Shown: one piece after another, positions 44,701 to 57,537 of the stretch
Layout of the letters: each line of letters opens with the position of its first letter
Numbering within the stretch: the stretch's first letter is position 1
From: Humulus lupulus
Taxonomy: Eukaryota; Streptophyta; Magnoliopsida; Rosales; Cannabaceae
Assembly (NCBI RefSeq): GCF_963169125.1
Contig: NC_084793.1
Coordinates: 141,772,297 to 141,836,296, forward strand
Length of the DNA stretch: 64,000 bases
Direction of reading: 5' to 3'
Position numbers and translations under genes: made by a program
Notes under the pieces: model-generated
Databases searched by the model: none
Told to the model about the DNA's origin: nothing
Seen by the model: the letters and a program-made list of their open reading frames with translations, nothing else

Positions 44701-46819
44701 CGGTATGAGAAGTAAGGAGAAAATAAAATGTATTAACTTACTTTAGAATAGCAGCGGGAAATCCAACCTTGTTTGTTCCCAGAGATGTTAGCAAAATGAA
44801 GTGGTCCACTTTTGCAACAGTTGCTGCACATCAAGGCTTGCTCAAATTTCATACTAACTTATATAAGAGACTAGTGACCAAAAATTTTAAAAAAAAAAGT
44901 TCATTTGCAACAGGAGATCAACTACCACCGGTACTCTTTCAGTTCCTGAATATTATCAAAGCTATCTAAAGCTGCTAGGAAGAGTAGAAAAGCAAGCCCT
45001 TGGTTGGCCATGCTGGGTTGACCAATTCATGCTTGTTTCAAGAAAAACAGTTACAAGTTCATTCAACAATTGGAGTCAATTACAATTGACTCTGTGTTTT
45101 GAGTTTTCAATCCAAATACATATCAGAAGCTTGTCTCAAACACTATGAGATTTATTATGAATTTATCCAAAACAAAAGTTTTCCTGTAATCAAGCAATTC
45201 ATGTACTTGGCATTTATTTATTTTTCTTTCTTTAACTTCTTTCGAGTCATAAATCCAAATTCATGCAATTAAACCACAGTGGATAATGGACATGAGCCCA
45301 GTAAGTTTGTGTCATAAAAAAACACAACCAGCATTTTACATTAATCATAACTTTGAATAAATCCCTTACCTGCCTCAACAAGATTTTTGGTCGCCAGATA
45401 ATCAATATGATATGGTCCGGAAATATCAAAAACTTCCTTCTCACTTGCACCAATGCAGCAGAGAACCACAGATGCATTGCCTAATGCTCGTACAATCTGA
45501 TCTTTTTTCTCTAAGTCACATTGCACGATTTCAAGCTTTTCTACAGCTGGGCTACAGACCAAAAAGTATCTGTTATTTGCTATAGGAGCATACTACAGTA
45601 CTGGATAACAACTTACTTATATGCAACTATTATTTTTTGTTGTCTTTCTTTTTCTTTTCCTTTTTGTCTCTATGATATTATGCTACAAAATCAAATGTAA
45701 TGTAAGAACAAACTGATATTTTCAACTTTGCTTACGTTGAGTTTCTCCACCTGCATTTTCCATCTTCATTTGTTTTACACTCTGCAGATAAGTTATTGTC
45801 TCAGTATAAAAAACCATACTTTTAAGTTAAAGTAGAAAAGCACTCGTGTCACCAATTAAACATGTACTTCTACTAGAGGTTTTGCTCTTTCAGCACTCCT
45901 CACACCAGCTCTGACTTGGAACCCCAGTTTCAAAAGCTCCCTGGATAATTTTGAGAGCTTAAAAATTTCAGAACAAAACGATAAGTTGAATCATATCACA
46001 TAAAAGGAGAAGTGGTAAAAAATTAACCTCACTGCTCGTGAGCCTACTCGACCAGTAGCACCAGCAACAAATGCAAGGTTCTCATCTTTTGAGTCCTTTG
46101 GAGTTGCCTTAGATGTCTCTGAGCTGAATTTTGTTGTCCCTGGTACAAATATTGGATATTAGTTGCATATAGGATGGTAAAGTAAGCAATGGAGACCAAG
46201 TTTTCATGACAACCCAGATATAAAGAACAAGACTTCAGTTTTGCATAAATGCTACGTATTTGAGTAATACACTGCAAGAGGAAGAAACTTATACTCACAA
46301 GAACTTCCCAAACCAACAAGGAGTTGGGATCATATGTCCCATTTATTTAAATATACATATATACATACACATTAAAATATAGTCGTAACTTCCATTTCAC
46401 TAATATATAATTCAGTAAAAAGAATTGTATCCAATCCATTATACCTATTAATGGGATACTATGAAAGATTCCTGGTTATTAAGTAAATATATTATTAAAC
46501 TTTTTCTAACATTTCTACATGATTCCATAAAGAAAAAACAAAACCAAATACATCATATAAAAAAAAAACCATTTCAAGAAATCGCTGAAATAACGAGAAT
46601 GTGAAGCAAAAAAAAGTTAATAAATTGTATACCGGAAGCTTGAGCTGTGATAGGAAGGAATTTGAAACTTTTGAGATTTGGGTTTCTCTTGGAATTGGGA
46701 AACTTGAGTAGGTGATTGTGTAAGAAAGGTTTGTCTGAGAGCCCAGGTCTGGGAATGGCGGAAGAAGATGGTAAAAGGGTCAAAGCTGATGAGTGAAGAG
46801 AGCAACGGCAACCCTCCAT
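41777..46819 (-). CDS. TIC62: TIC62-like chloroplast protein, 14 exons, with a premature stop in exon 11
   Basis: TIC62 is an NAD(P)-binding Rossmann protein that binds ferredoxin-NADP reductase at the inner envelope and thylakoid. Exons (minus): 46633-46819, 46028-46139, 45868-45940, 45736-45781, 45370-45546, 44742-44823, 44542-44614, 44338-44448, 44073-44225, 43533-43657, 43234-43428, 42703-42900, 41988-42179, 41777-41834. All junctions are GT-AG and in phase; the frame is 593 codons. Residues 1-60 are Ser-rich and lack acidic residues, like a transit peptide; GATGRVG is at 89-95; VRPGGMERPTDAF lies in exon 8. Four C-terminal SPY/F...YEDLKPPxSPxP repeats, the FNR-binding modules, span exons 10-14, each split by a phase-2 intron. 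Codon 441 (43245-43247) is TAA instead of a Ser codon, giving 440 residues. The frame is open upstream to 47002, but 46819 suits a transit peptide. Confidence 0.93.
43245..43247 (-). other. In-frame TAA replacing serine of the second SPY repeat
   Basis: The exon reads CTC TAA CCT TAT TCT GC before its GT donor, where the other three repeats read L-S-P-Y/F. One base (43246, G expected on the plus strand, T seen) converts TCA to TAA. Everything downstream stays open for 152 codons to the normal end. Confidence 0.9.
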
Positions 46820-48111
46820 TGCCTTAGATGACCAAAGCCTCAAATTTGAAACATGGAAAGGAAAGAGACAAGGGAGGAGAAAGAGTGATTTAAAGTTGAA
46901 GTTGGAGTAGTAGTGGCGCGCACCACGGTTCACTCCATCTGGATATGATGGGTCCCATGGGAATTCCCCGGTTGCATTCTGCGTGCTGCCACCTGTCCTC
47001 ATTTTTATTTTTCTAAGATAATTTCCCGTTTTTTTTTTTATAACAACTCTTTAAATTTGGATGATTATGAGTTATATTTACGGTTTTTTTTTTTTATGGG
47101 AGCTTCTAGAGTCTCTCGCTTTATTTTCCAAGACTAAGTCTTATGGTCATTTTTGGTCGTTGGATGGGGTGATTGAATGGTAGGATTTGAGTTGAAGCTT
47201 AAGTGGTGTAAAATACGAAAATACCCCTAACTTCTTCCCTATAACCGACAACCGTTCCTTTTTATTTTTTTCTTTGGTTTGGTTATTATATTCTAAAATA
47301 TATTTACATTACACTGTACCCTGACAATGATTTGCTAAATTTGTCCTCACACTTTTTCTGAATTTAAAAAAAAAAAATATAGTGCAAATGCCTTGGTATA
47401 TTCCCACTCAATTACTTTTTTGTATCGGGTCCACTACAATGGGTTCAGGTCCCACGTTTGAAAAACCATTTTGGGCTTCTAAATCGAAATAAAACAAATT
47501 ATCCAATTCATGTGAATTTAGATTTGAGTCTTCCATTTCTAATACACTACAAATAAGAAGATTTAAGGAAAATTATGCATAACAAGGAGGAAAATTTTTG
47601 CTCATAAGAAAACTAATAAAGTATATATTAAAAGGGTGGTGACAATTGAATTTTTTTTTATGGCAAATTACCCCACATCTTTAAATGTATAACAAAAAAT
47701 TGTGCTAATCGGTTAATTATCGTAAATATGCGTGTTGTTATATTTTCATATAAAAATTTCCTATTTACTACAACTAAAAAAAAGGTTTAGGCATAGAAAC
47801 TTTTATTTTTCCATATATGCTTAAAACAAATTAAACATTTACATTATTTTTCATTAATTTCAAAATCAGCCACTAATTTCGTAATATGTATACTAAAGAT
47901 CATGAAATTGATGAATTTCGTTTTCGAAAATAATCAATGGGAGAGAGTGAACCCCCTATAATTGTGATAACATATTGCGTAATATACTCAGACTAAATCG
48001 AGAGAATCAAAACACCGTTATTTTCCAGTTTCTGTCATTGATCGTATGTGTTTATGATTTTCATATGTACCGTAGTTCTTTCGTTCTCTGAAAATGTAAA
48101 CACATCAGACT
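46820..48111. other. Upstream region of the TIC62-like gene and intergenic DNA
   Basis: 46820-47000 is the likely 5' untranslated and promoter region. No clear TATA box is visible. 47000-48111 is AT-rich with homopolymer runs and no supported gene. Confidence 0.5.
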
Positions 48112-48116
48112 TCAAC

Positions 48117-50154
48117 TGTCATGACCCGAGCCCTAGGCTGTGGCAGATTTGTAATATCCATAACTTGGGTGGTCAAAGGTCAAACTTTGACCCTCGGTGG
48201 AAAATAGTCTTTATAAATGATCCTTTAATTTATATTAAATATTACTATAATTATAAGTCGAAATAATGGAATAACTCCTATGATTATATATGAAAATATT
48301 ACGGATAAAAGTAGGATCATTTATCTTAATACATAGAATAATAATATCCCCACAGTTATGTAGTCACCAAACAGTAAAATTTAATAAGTCATAAACTACC
48401 CAAAATAATACTTGGCATCCACCATTCCTCATTTCTAACTAGGACATAGCTAATTTAGATGTACAGGCCGATAGGTTCCAAATTAAATACATAAAATGTT
48501 CAAAAGATAGGACTATGGCACTAAACACATTGGCTTCAGCAATAATTCACATTTTTCCACGTTCGCGTCACTAGGCTCCTGGAATGGGAGAGATAGGGGT
48601 GAGCTTATAAAGCCCAGTAGGAAAGCAACTAACAACATAAGACTCAAAAGTTCAATAAAAACCCCTGCATGGTTAGCTTTTTAAAACAAAACACATATCA
48701 TCATGTATAAACCAAAATAGAGAAACCACAAATAATCATAAGAGCATAGCTACAAGTGCACATCACACCGTCCACTAGATCCCTAGTTCTCGTTACCCAC
48801 CATAGAAAATCCGACATCCTAAACCGGGTAGCCGGACCTGATAACCACCACAATGGGGAGGCTCAGAACACTTCCTGTAGACAGATGCTAGGTCTTTACA
48901 CCTACAGGTGAGTGGACACCTGATCTACCTATGATGATACAGAGACTAGGTCGTGAAACAACAACGTGCACCAATCATGATCACTATGGCTCTCATCGGT
49001 ATAATCAAATGCAGGTAAACATGAAAAGAAATAAACATATTCCATTTATATTTTAGAAAATTGGGCAGCATAACAACTACATTTGAATAAACCCAAAAAT
49101 CATAACCTGCATAAATAAGTGAACAAAAATATATATTTGGCACTCAGTGCCCTCAGAACAGATCAGAAAACATGTAGGTTAAGTTTTTCAATTTTTCAAA
49201 CATTTTATAAATATCGAAATTGGAATATGTTGAATGCAATTTGATACGAGTAAAATAAGTCCAATAGTCTAGTTGAGTCCCTACCTCTTTAGATACCTCC
49301 TTAGAATTTAATCCGAGCCCAAAGCAACGCTCCTAAGCTTATCGATGATCTTAGAATGATTTAGTCCGATTTTAATATCACGTTTTTCCTACGTGCACCA
49401 AATGAGCAAACAATTATCATCATAGCATTCCTTATTCAAAATCGTGTCCAATGACATATAATATGACCATATATAAAATTTCAAGTTTCGGAACCTCACC
49501 CAAGCGGTGCACAATAGCGGTTGGTGGCGGTACCGGAAACGTCAACGAATATATGCATGGCATATATCAAAACGATCATCCCGATGAGTACATCACGAAA
49601 GTACAGCTCCTTCGCCCAAATGACCTCCGGTGTCACCGTAAAACGCTTCCAAAGGGCAGAGATACCCAAAATCTTGCCGGAGAAAAACGGCGAGTTGACC
49701 GGAATGACTTAGTGGGTTTTGTTCCTCTCTTCACGCTGGTTCCAAAGGTACCAACCACTTGCCGAGTGGTGGTCGGAGTTGGCTGGAAAACACAGTCAAA
49801 GTTGACGGACCAAAACTTTGATTGGCGATTCCGAACGATTAACGGCGAGTTGGGCGGTGCCGCTTGGCAGTTGAGGTCGCCGGAGCAAGGCGAAACCGAT
49901 GAGCTGCCGCGCGTCAAAAATGGTGGCCGGTGGTGGTTGGGTCTGGTGTCTTGCCACCGGTTGCCGAGAGAAGAAGAAGAAGAAGAAGAAGAAGAAGAAG
50001 AAGAAGGAGAAGAGAGTGCTCGGGAAGGAAAAGGAAAAAGAAAGAAAAAGAAAAGAAAAGAAAAAAAAATATGCTTATTTTTAAAACAAGTGGGTCCCAC
50101 CACTTAAATAATATATATATTCTTTTTTTTTTTTTTCTTTTCTGAGTCTTCACA
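48117..50154 (-). repeat. Solo LTR M
   Basis: This 2038-bp unit reads TGTGAAGACTCAG at its minus-strand start and CGGGTCATGACA at its end. It is flanked on both sides by TCAAC (48112-48116 and 50155-50159), a perfect 5-bp target duplication. No PBS, PPT or coding region accompanies it. The phrase AGCTTATAAAGCCCAGTAGGAAAG near 48605 corresponds in layout to the GCTGGGC block of the B-type LTRs, suggesting a related but distinct Ty3/gypsy family. The long plus-strand ORF inside (49451-50107) is not considered a gene. Confidence 0.88.
49970..50006. repeat. GAA microsatellite in solo LTR M
   Basis: Twelve or so GAA units in a row, followed by a purine-rich AAAGAAAAAG tract and then a T run near 50120-50140. 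Confidence 0.95.
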
Positions 50155-50159
50155 TCAAC

Positions 50160-51688
50160 GATGTGTGTAATGACGCAGTAAATCCAACAGTGTTACTGTA
50201 ATGCGTAATTTTTGTCCCACCGGTGAAGATTTTTGACTGACCAGTAAAATGTTATGGCCGACCAGTGGAGTATTTTGACCGAGCAGTCATTTGTTTTGCC
50301 CGACAATAAAGTGTTTCGCTACACCAGAGATATGTCATGCTAGACCAGAGATGTGTCATTTACTGACCAAAGATGTGTCATGGTAGAGCAGAGGTGTGCT
50401 AGAAGAGTGCTTTGCCTATACCGACCAGAGGTGTGCTAGATGTGTGCTAGAGGTGTGCTTTGCCTATGCCGATGAGAGGTGATTGCCTATGTCGACCGGT
50501 GAGTTGTCTTGGCCAATACATATACCAATATGCCCAATATTTGTTATATTATTTTATAATATAATGTAAAATTATATTATATTATAATATAATGTTTTAG
50601 ATTAAATAAATGTGACAAAGTGTGTCACATATTGTAACATATAATAGAGAGTTACAATATTTAGATATATGAGATATATCCAAATAATGTAACATATTTG
50701 GTGTTACAAATTTGTAACTTCCAAATATTACCCTTTATTGTGTAAGATTGTTGTTACACAATATTGAGATGAATTTCATAAAGCCATATGAGATATGGCT
50801 GTTAGAGATATGATTTGAACCTCAATAATGTGTTTTGAGAGTTACAAAATCATTTGGGAGGGTTTGGAACCGTTTGGAAAAACAGCACAATTTTTTGTGC
50901 TGAAATTGGTCAGTGGCCGCGGCCACCAACATTCAGTGGGCGCGGCCTGTGGGTCAGAGACCAGTGGCCGCGGCCACTAATGTCCCTGGCCGTGGCCATA
51001 GGCCAAAAACTGACCAAATTTTTAGTTTTTTCAATATTTGTTGAACGGCTCAAAAAACCCAAATAACTCCCAAATCTCTTTTTTAATTCCATATTAATCC
51101 AATTAAACATTGGTAACAGCCATGGCGGTTGGTGGAATTTGAAATTCAAAGGGTATCTCTAAACTCTATAAATAGGAGCCTATAGCTCACTTGAAAGACA
51201 CAACTTTTCTATCCACTAGAGCACTTGGCTAGAAACACCTTGAGGCTTGATAATTCTAGAAAGTTTTTCCAATATCTGAGAGAGATCCCTTAGTGCTTGA
51301 GTTAGGGGGAAATAAGCTTTTGGACAAATATTTTAAACCTTGTTCAAGTTGGTGATCCCCAATCCTCTTCACTTAGGTTGTGTAAGTGAGAGTTTGATTG
51401 TGTTTCTGTTCTTCTTTTTATTCTATTGCTTTTCTTCTTATTCTCTTGTTCTATTTACTTGTATATTTTGTTTAAGAGTTGTAATATTTTCATTTAATCT
51501 AAACACTTTATTTTACTTGTAATATTTTGCTTAGAGTTGTATTCTCACTATTCTCTTCTTCATCATCATCTTCTTCCTTTCTTTAGTTTATTTGTATTTT
51601 CTGTAACCTTATTTAATCAATCTATATTTACTTGTAATATTATTGCATAGAGTTGTAATATTATAATTATTTCCATTGAGGCAAAACA
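50160..51688 (+). repeat. LTR-like remnant N
   Basis: From 50191 (TGTTACTGTAATGCG) to about 50520 it shares many phrases with the minus-strand LTR of element A: GATTTTTGACTGACCAG, GACCAGTGGAGT and GCTAGACCAGAGATGTGTCATG. It then carries GC palindromes (50913-50978), a TATA box (CTATAAATAGGAGCC, 51165-51179) and three copies of a TACTTGTAATATTTTGC...AGAGTTGTA motif (51457, 51515, 51629). This layout fits U3-R-U5 of an LTR in plus orientation. GCAAAACA at 51681-51688 could be its end, but no target duplication was found. Confidence 0.55.
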
Positions 51689-52121
51689 ATATTCATGCAA
51701 AATAAAAAGCTCATGCAAAAATTAACTACTAAATGGTAATGTGGTGTGTCATTCAATAATTAATACATTTAAAAAAAAATATTTATATTAAAAATTTGCC
51801 ACCATATTATATTCATTTCTTATACAGCATAAAAAAAATATAACAACTTCAGTTTTTGTTACGTTATTTTATTATACATTTGTCTAAGTCAATTATAATA
51901 GTTACTTAGTAGCAGTCAAATAGTTACGTGTCCACAATCGTAAATAAGTCTCAACTCTTACCTATATTTACTATAAAATCCTCAACTGTACTATTTATTG
52001 GACCTAAAATTACCCTTCTACCCCCCACTTACTAAAACAGTGCCAACTAAAAAATCACAACCGGTTATACAACTGGTTATATCAAGTCATAATACTCAAA
52101 AGTAAACACTTTTATACCAAT
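51689..52121. other. AT-rich stretch without recognised features
   Basis: No gene or repeat structure is recognised up to the target site of solo LTR F. Confidence 0.5.
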
Positions 52122-52126
52122 GTAAC

Positions 52127-54704
52127 TGTAACGCCCCAACTCCTGGGACCGTTACGGTGTGCCTTGTAAACAGTGCTAAACTCGCTAATCGAGTCATTTG
52201 GCCAAAACGTGATCTAAGTATGATTAGCGGTTTAGGGTTTAAACATTTTGGTTATGATGTAACGTTTCACTAGAACGTTTAATATATACATTGGGATCCC
52301 GAAAGTACCACTCAGAGTTTATTACAGAAAATATTTACAACAGGCCGTTCTAAGCGGCAAAACAGGGTTCAACCCTAGTTTCACTTTAAACCTCGGCCGT
52401 GGTGGTCGAGCAGCTGCATATGTACACATCATCACCTAAGCTCTTCAACTCAAGGATGACCCAGCTTCCTCTTGCCTTTACCTGCACCACAAAGCACCCG
52501 TGAGCCGAAGCCCAGCAAGAAAACATAACACTTTATATTAACATTATCAAATGATTATCATTACAATCACACGGAGCTTAAAGCTTCCAAACCAATGAGC
52601 GCACATCACATGATTCAAGAGGGAGAGTGGCTGCTAGGTAAGCCACTAGCCTCCAAGTACTTATTTCATTCATCGACCCTCGAGGTCGGTTTGGCATTAA
52701 TGCTCTTTGAGTCATTCAATGCTAATGGTCGATTAGATCTAATCTCCGTTGGCTTGCATGAACCACGCTAAGGCCGTTCTGACTAATGAGTCAGCGCTAC
52801 GTGACCAGTGTCCAGTGTCACTGCCAAACCTGACTAATGAGTCACAGCTTCACAGTTAACACTAACACCTTTGCCAATTCTGACTGATGAGTCAGTGCAA
52901 CGTGACCAGTGCCCAGTACCACTGCCGAACCTGACTAATGAGTCACAGCTTCACAGTTGATACTAGCACCTTTGCCAAATCTAACTAATTAGTCAGTGCC
53001 ATGCACAAGTAAGCAATTCTATCAATGTGTATCATATGCCAATTATCCAAGAATAGGGCATTTAGCATGCTTACTAAACAGTTGCTAGCATAATCATGAT
53101 CATGCACAAACTCAGAGACTCAAGCTCTGACCAATCTCATATTCCTCATTCATGGCATGCCCTAATCACATGTTTCTCGTGCATCACATGCATCACACTT
53201 AATCATCCAGCATGCCTCAACATTAATCATATGCAAATGGGCAAGATCGCCAAGCATTCACTATGCTATCAATGTTTACATTTAAACATCCAACATGCAT
53301 CAACCATAGCCATGCATGTCACACACGGGGTGCAGTTTTCTTACCTTGGGTTTGAGCGAGAATTAATAAAAGAAACGACCTTTGAGAACGATCAGCTTTT
53401 AGTCTTTTAGCGGTCACCTAGTCATAACCAAACATATAGGGTACCATTAATAAAATGAATAATAAAATGTTCTCAAACCAAAACCTAACCTCTGGGACCT
53501 CAAATACTACTCAACCGGGTAGTAGGTTCAACCCCAAGGCCTAAGGCTTGAATCCCCAAGCTAAAAACTCCATTCTGGCAAAAATGACCTTAAGGGCCGC
53601 AGCCCTCCTTGGCCATGCCGCGGCCCGCCCCTCAGACAGAGGCGCCTAAACCCAGTTTACTCCAAGGGCCGCGACTCTCCCTAGCCATGCCGCGGCGCAA
53701 CCTCCAGTTCAGCCAAAACCCCTGTTTTTCTTCCCCTACGATTTATCTTGGAACCAATCCATCAAACCCAGTTTAAACACCACTCAAACCTCCAATACAA
53801 TCCATAAACTTGTTCTATACCACACCCTTAGCAAAACCCAAGACAAACCCCAATTAAAACCTCCATCAATTCCAACAATCCTCCATAAAAACACAAGCTG
53901 AAAACTAACATCAAAACAGAGTATGAACCAGAAATTAATGATAGAAACTTACCCCAAACACGGTTTGAATCCTTCCCAATGGCTGTACTTAAGCTAAACC
54001 TCCCCAAGCTTGACTCCCTAGCTTGCTTCCTCAAGATAGGCTCTCAAAACTTAAAGAAAAGGGGGAAGGAAGACTTGTACGGGAAGGAAGGGAGAAGGAT
54101 GAAGATAGACTCTGTTTCTGTTCTGTTTCCACAGCTTTCCTATGTTATATATATCCAAAACCCAAAATGACCAAAATACCCTTAAGCCAACAAAAGCCTC
54201 TAAACCATTTCAAGGGTAAAATTGGTACTTTCCGCCTATCCCGTTAATCATAATTAACGCTTCCCAATTCCCAATAATCTCCATATTCTCAAATACCAAT
54301 AAATCACATCCCATTACCCTTTAATTCCCGGTAATGCTCTAATCTTTAAATTCACCCCGAGACTCACCCCGAGCCCCGAACTTTAACCCGTTATGACTAG
54401 ACCGAACACTTACATCTCATGATCGTCTCATGTCGAAAAGCTCAAACCAATCCACCCTATAACGTGGTTATACTAATTAATCTCAACCATGCACCCAAAA
54501 TATACAATTACGCCCACAGTGGCCAAATTACCAAAATTCCCTTGCATTTAAAATATAAGCCCATATGCATACATTCACCATCATATAATAATATAATTCA
54601 CATAAACATGCATATAATCATTAAATATCATAATAAATCAATTATGGCCCTCCCGGCCTCCTAATCAAGGTCCTAAACCTTATTAGGAAATTTGGGGCAT
54701 TACA
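52127..54704 (-). repeat. Solo LTR F
   Basis: 2578 bp, minus-strand start TGTAATGCCCC (54704) and end GGGGCGTTACA (52127). Both sides carry GTAAC (52122-52126 and 54705-54709), a perfect 5-bp target duplication. It is the only complete member of the C/D/E type in the window and so shows the full LTR length. It contains five units of about 50 bp with TGACTAATGAGTCA-like sites (52780-53000) and two GC patches with CCGCGG (53594-53700). Confidence 0.9.
52780..53000. repeat. 50-bp tandem array with TGACTAATGAGTCA motifs in LTR F
   Basis: TGACTAATGAGTCA or close variants recur at 52780, 52830, 52880, 52931 and 52982. Two unit types alternate (ACGTGACCAGTG and CACAGCTTCACAG), a period of about 101 bp. 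LTR E has the same array (37510-37640). Confidence 0.85.
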
Positions 54705-54709
54705 GTAAC

Positions 54710-54964
54710 TTTGACACTTGGCAAATTTCTGGGGCCCACATAAAGGACTTAATCCTGTGAGGGACGCCAGAATCCTCCTTTTTTTATACACACATTTTTT
54801 ATGACTTTTTTTTTCTTTTCAATTTCATTCCCTCAAGTTTTCAAAAATACAATTTTAAAATTTCATAATTACAAAAATACTGTCTCAACTAGACATCATA
54901 CCCGTAATAATGTGATGAAAAAGCAACTTAAAATCAACTAGACAGCAACTACACAACAATACAA
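54710..54964. other. AT-rich stretch without recognised features
   Basis: Nothing recognised; includes T-rich runs near 54780-54820. Confidence 0.45.
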
Positions 54965-55394
54965 TTATTTAACCCAAAATTGGACACGATGACGTGGCAT
55001 TTAAAGGGGACACGTGACATTAAACAATATCAAAACTCCCGAGAGTTGGTCGAGAGAAGTCAACTGCTCGAGTAGGCTTCGTCAGCATGAAGGCAGCAGT
55101 CTGCTTTGCAGAAGATTAAAATCCTACCAAGCTTGCTGCTCGAAAGGAAGGAGGCTGGTCGAAGGCATAACCATCTTATGATATGCTGCTCGAAGGGAGG
55201 CCTGCTCGAAGAACGAGCCATTCAAACAGAAGGGTCCGAATTTTACGAGATATCACGAAATATCACAAGATGTTTCTGTAACTGACACTTGAATGTATTT
55301 TTCTGGTATTATTTGAATATGTAATCAGTTGTAACAATCTCACACTACACGTGTAGGGCCTAGATCATTTTGTCGGGTTTGTGGCCCACTAAGA
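54965..55394 (+). repeat. Degenerate Tat-type LTR fragment P
   Basis: AACCCAAAATTGGACACGATGACGTGGCA resembles the U3 start of the H and G LTRs (TTTACCC...GATGACGTGGCA). It is followed by ACACGTGACA and CTGCTCGAA/GGTCGAAG phrases common in that group. The right side is cut by copia element O at 55395. The left end is not resolved. Confidence 0.5.
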
Positions 55395-57523
55395 TGTTAG
55401 GAACGAGTTTTCTAATACGCAGCGGAATGGTGGTGGGTTGGCCCAATGTACAACAAAAACTTTGTAACATATTTAAACTACCTTAAATATGTGGATCCAC
55501 TAATATACATACACTAATCATAAGCAAGAAAAGAATAGAAAACATACATCTTGATGCCTATCAAGTGTCATTGCTATCTTTTCGTAATTTGAACGAACTT
55601 CCTATCCAAGCTGCTCTCAGGTACTCACATCAAGATCTTCCACAACATCTTCTACACCTCAAGAAGTATGTGGGCACTTAGAGAATAAATGATAGTTAAT
55701 TTTTTATTCTACTTGATGTACTCAACACGTGAGATCAAGAGAATAGGCCTGAGATTGGTTCTTTATCTTTTTCAGGGAGAGATAGAAAAGTATCGTTCTT
55801 TTCTTTTAGAACGAATAATAGTCTGTCTCATTTTCTGATAAGTCTAACTTAAATAGAAAATATTTAATTTAAAAAAATAAATCTGTAACCAATTTACAAT
55901 TTATATTTTAATTAATTAATTATCTCATTTATTAAAATATCCAAAAACTAACTTTTGAATTTACACAATCCATGGACTGTGTGTGTCGTGTACCACCCTA
56001 TATTTTAGGGATATTTGATTTTTCCATAATTATTTAATTATTTATTCAAACTACCTTATCAGATAAAATCCAACAACCTAATAATTAATTCAAATTTGAA
56101 TTAATTATCAAATATAATTAATTATTTGAATAAATATCAATCTTTTTAAATTCAAATCTAATTTGAACTTATCAGATTATTATCTTTCACTCAAATAAAG
56201 ATATTTAATTAATTAAAATTAATTTAAATTAAATAATAATTTTGAAATTAAATATTAATTTATTATAATTTCGAAAATTATAATTAATTATTTATTTAAT
56301 ATAATTTCGAAAATAAATTTAATTGTTTAATATAATTTCAAAAATTACATAATAATTAAATATTAATTAATTTTGTTAATTACAACTAATTTGTAATTAA
56401 TTAATTAATCAATATTATCACATAATTGCATATTTGGCCCGAAGAACAAATTACTTCTTAAATATGTCTTTCAATCATTTTTTCCTTTATATTAACTCTT
56501 GCATTGAATAATGTTGATAGAGCTGCTGTGGGGACCTATAATTTCAAGCTCTAATAAATTTGAGATTATTCATTAGACTCTTTAATTAAATAATCTTAAT
56601 TTTTTAATCTCATGATTACTTTACTATAAATATGAGACTGTACTCTTGTAATTATAGACATTTCATTTACTGAGTACTTTATAAAATAAATCGTCCATTG
56701 ATATAATCATTACATACAAATTAACCCTCTAATAATGGTTCATAATTAATCGGGAATAAAATTACCGTTTTACCCTTTTAATTATATATTGTTTCCTTAA
56801 GTACCATTGACTTTACTAGTGAAGGTTAATTCATAACTAAATTATGAATTTGAGCTCAATAACCTTTTCAGTCCCAAAAGTCAACCCTTAAGAGAATCAT
56901 TATTCAATCTCTTACGAGAAGGTATAGATTCCATATCTGTATACTATGTCCCCAGCCATTTACATTAATGAGTTCCCAAAACAAAAGTTTGTAGCTTGAT
57001 CATTCTGACAGACCCTAACAAGTGAATCAAAGAACTCATATAACATAAACATGAGTTCATATTAACTTCAGGAATAAGATCTATTTGTATATGATCATCA
57101 GTTGATACATTTAATTAATACTTCGAAATGTTATTTAACTAAGCATTAATAAACATATCTGGTCCAGTTCTATATATTCTCTAATATATAAAGTACCTCC
57201 ACTAAAGTGTCCTACTACACTAGTGATTCGGATCTAGATCACATGTATTCATAATATTAGTGGACCGTACTTACAGTAATTAATCTAAAGATTTCTTAAC
57301 TTTATTTTACTGCAAACTATTTAAGTTCATTTATCTCAAACACAATCCTCTTGTACCAATACGTGTTTGAGATCACATATATGAACATAGGAATTTTTCT
57401 GATACTTACAAAATATTATCACAGAATAATATAGTCCATAAAATATATGCATAACAAATTCAATTTATTTATTTTCTTAAAACAATGTCTACTACATATG
57501 CTTTCAGGGCACAATTCCCAACA
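55395..57523 (-). repeat. Copia element O: 3' LTR
   Basis: On the minus strand this begins TGTTGGGAATTGTGCCC at 57523 and ends CGTTCCTAACA at 55395 (2129 bp). The preceding GGGCAAGTGGGAGAT (57524-57538) is the usual copia polypurine tract. The sequence is very AT-rich in its middle part. Confidence 0.78.
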
Positions 57524-57537
57524 ATCTCCCACTTGCC

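Noticed and set aside
46817..47002. Upstream ATG at 47002 as the TIC62 start
   Set aside because: The frame is open, but the added 61 residues have no transit-peptide character and contain a hydrophobic FLLPCLFPF stretch. The downstream MEGCRCSLHSS start is followed at once by a typical Ser-rich transit peptide.
49451..50107. 218-codon plus-strand ORF ending in poly-Glu
   Set aside because: It sits wholly inside solo LTR M with its TCAAC duplication. The Glu run is the GAA microsatellite, and no domain is recognisable.
50191..51688. Remnant N as a complete solo LTR
   Set aside because: TG...CA ends can be drawn, but the flanks (AACAG and ATATT) do not match, so completeness is not supported.
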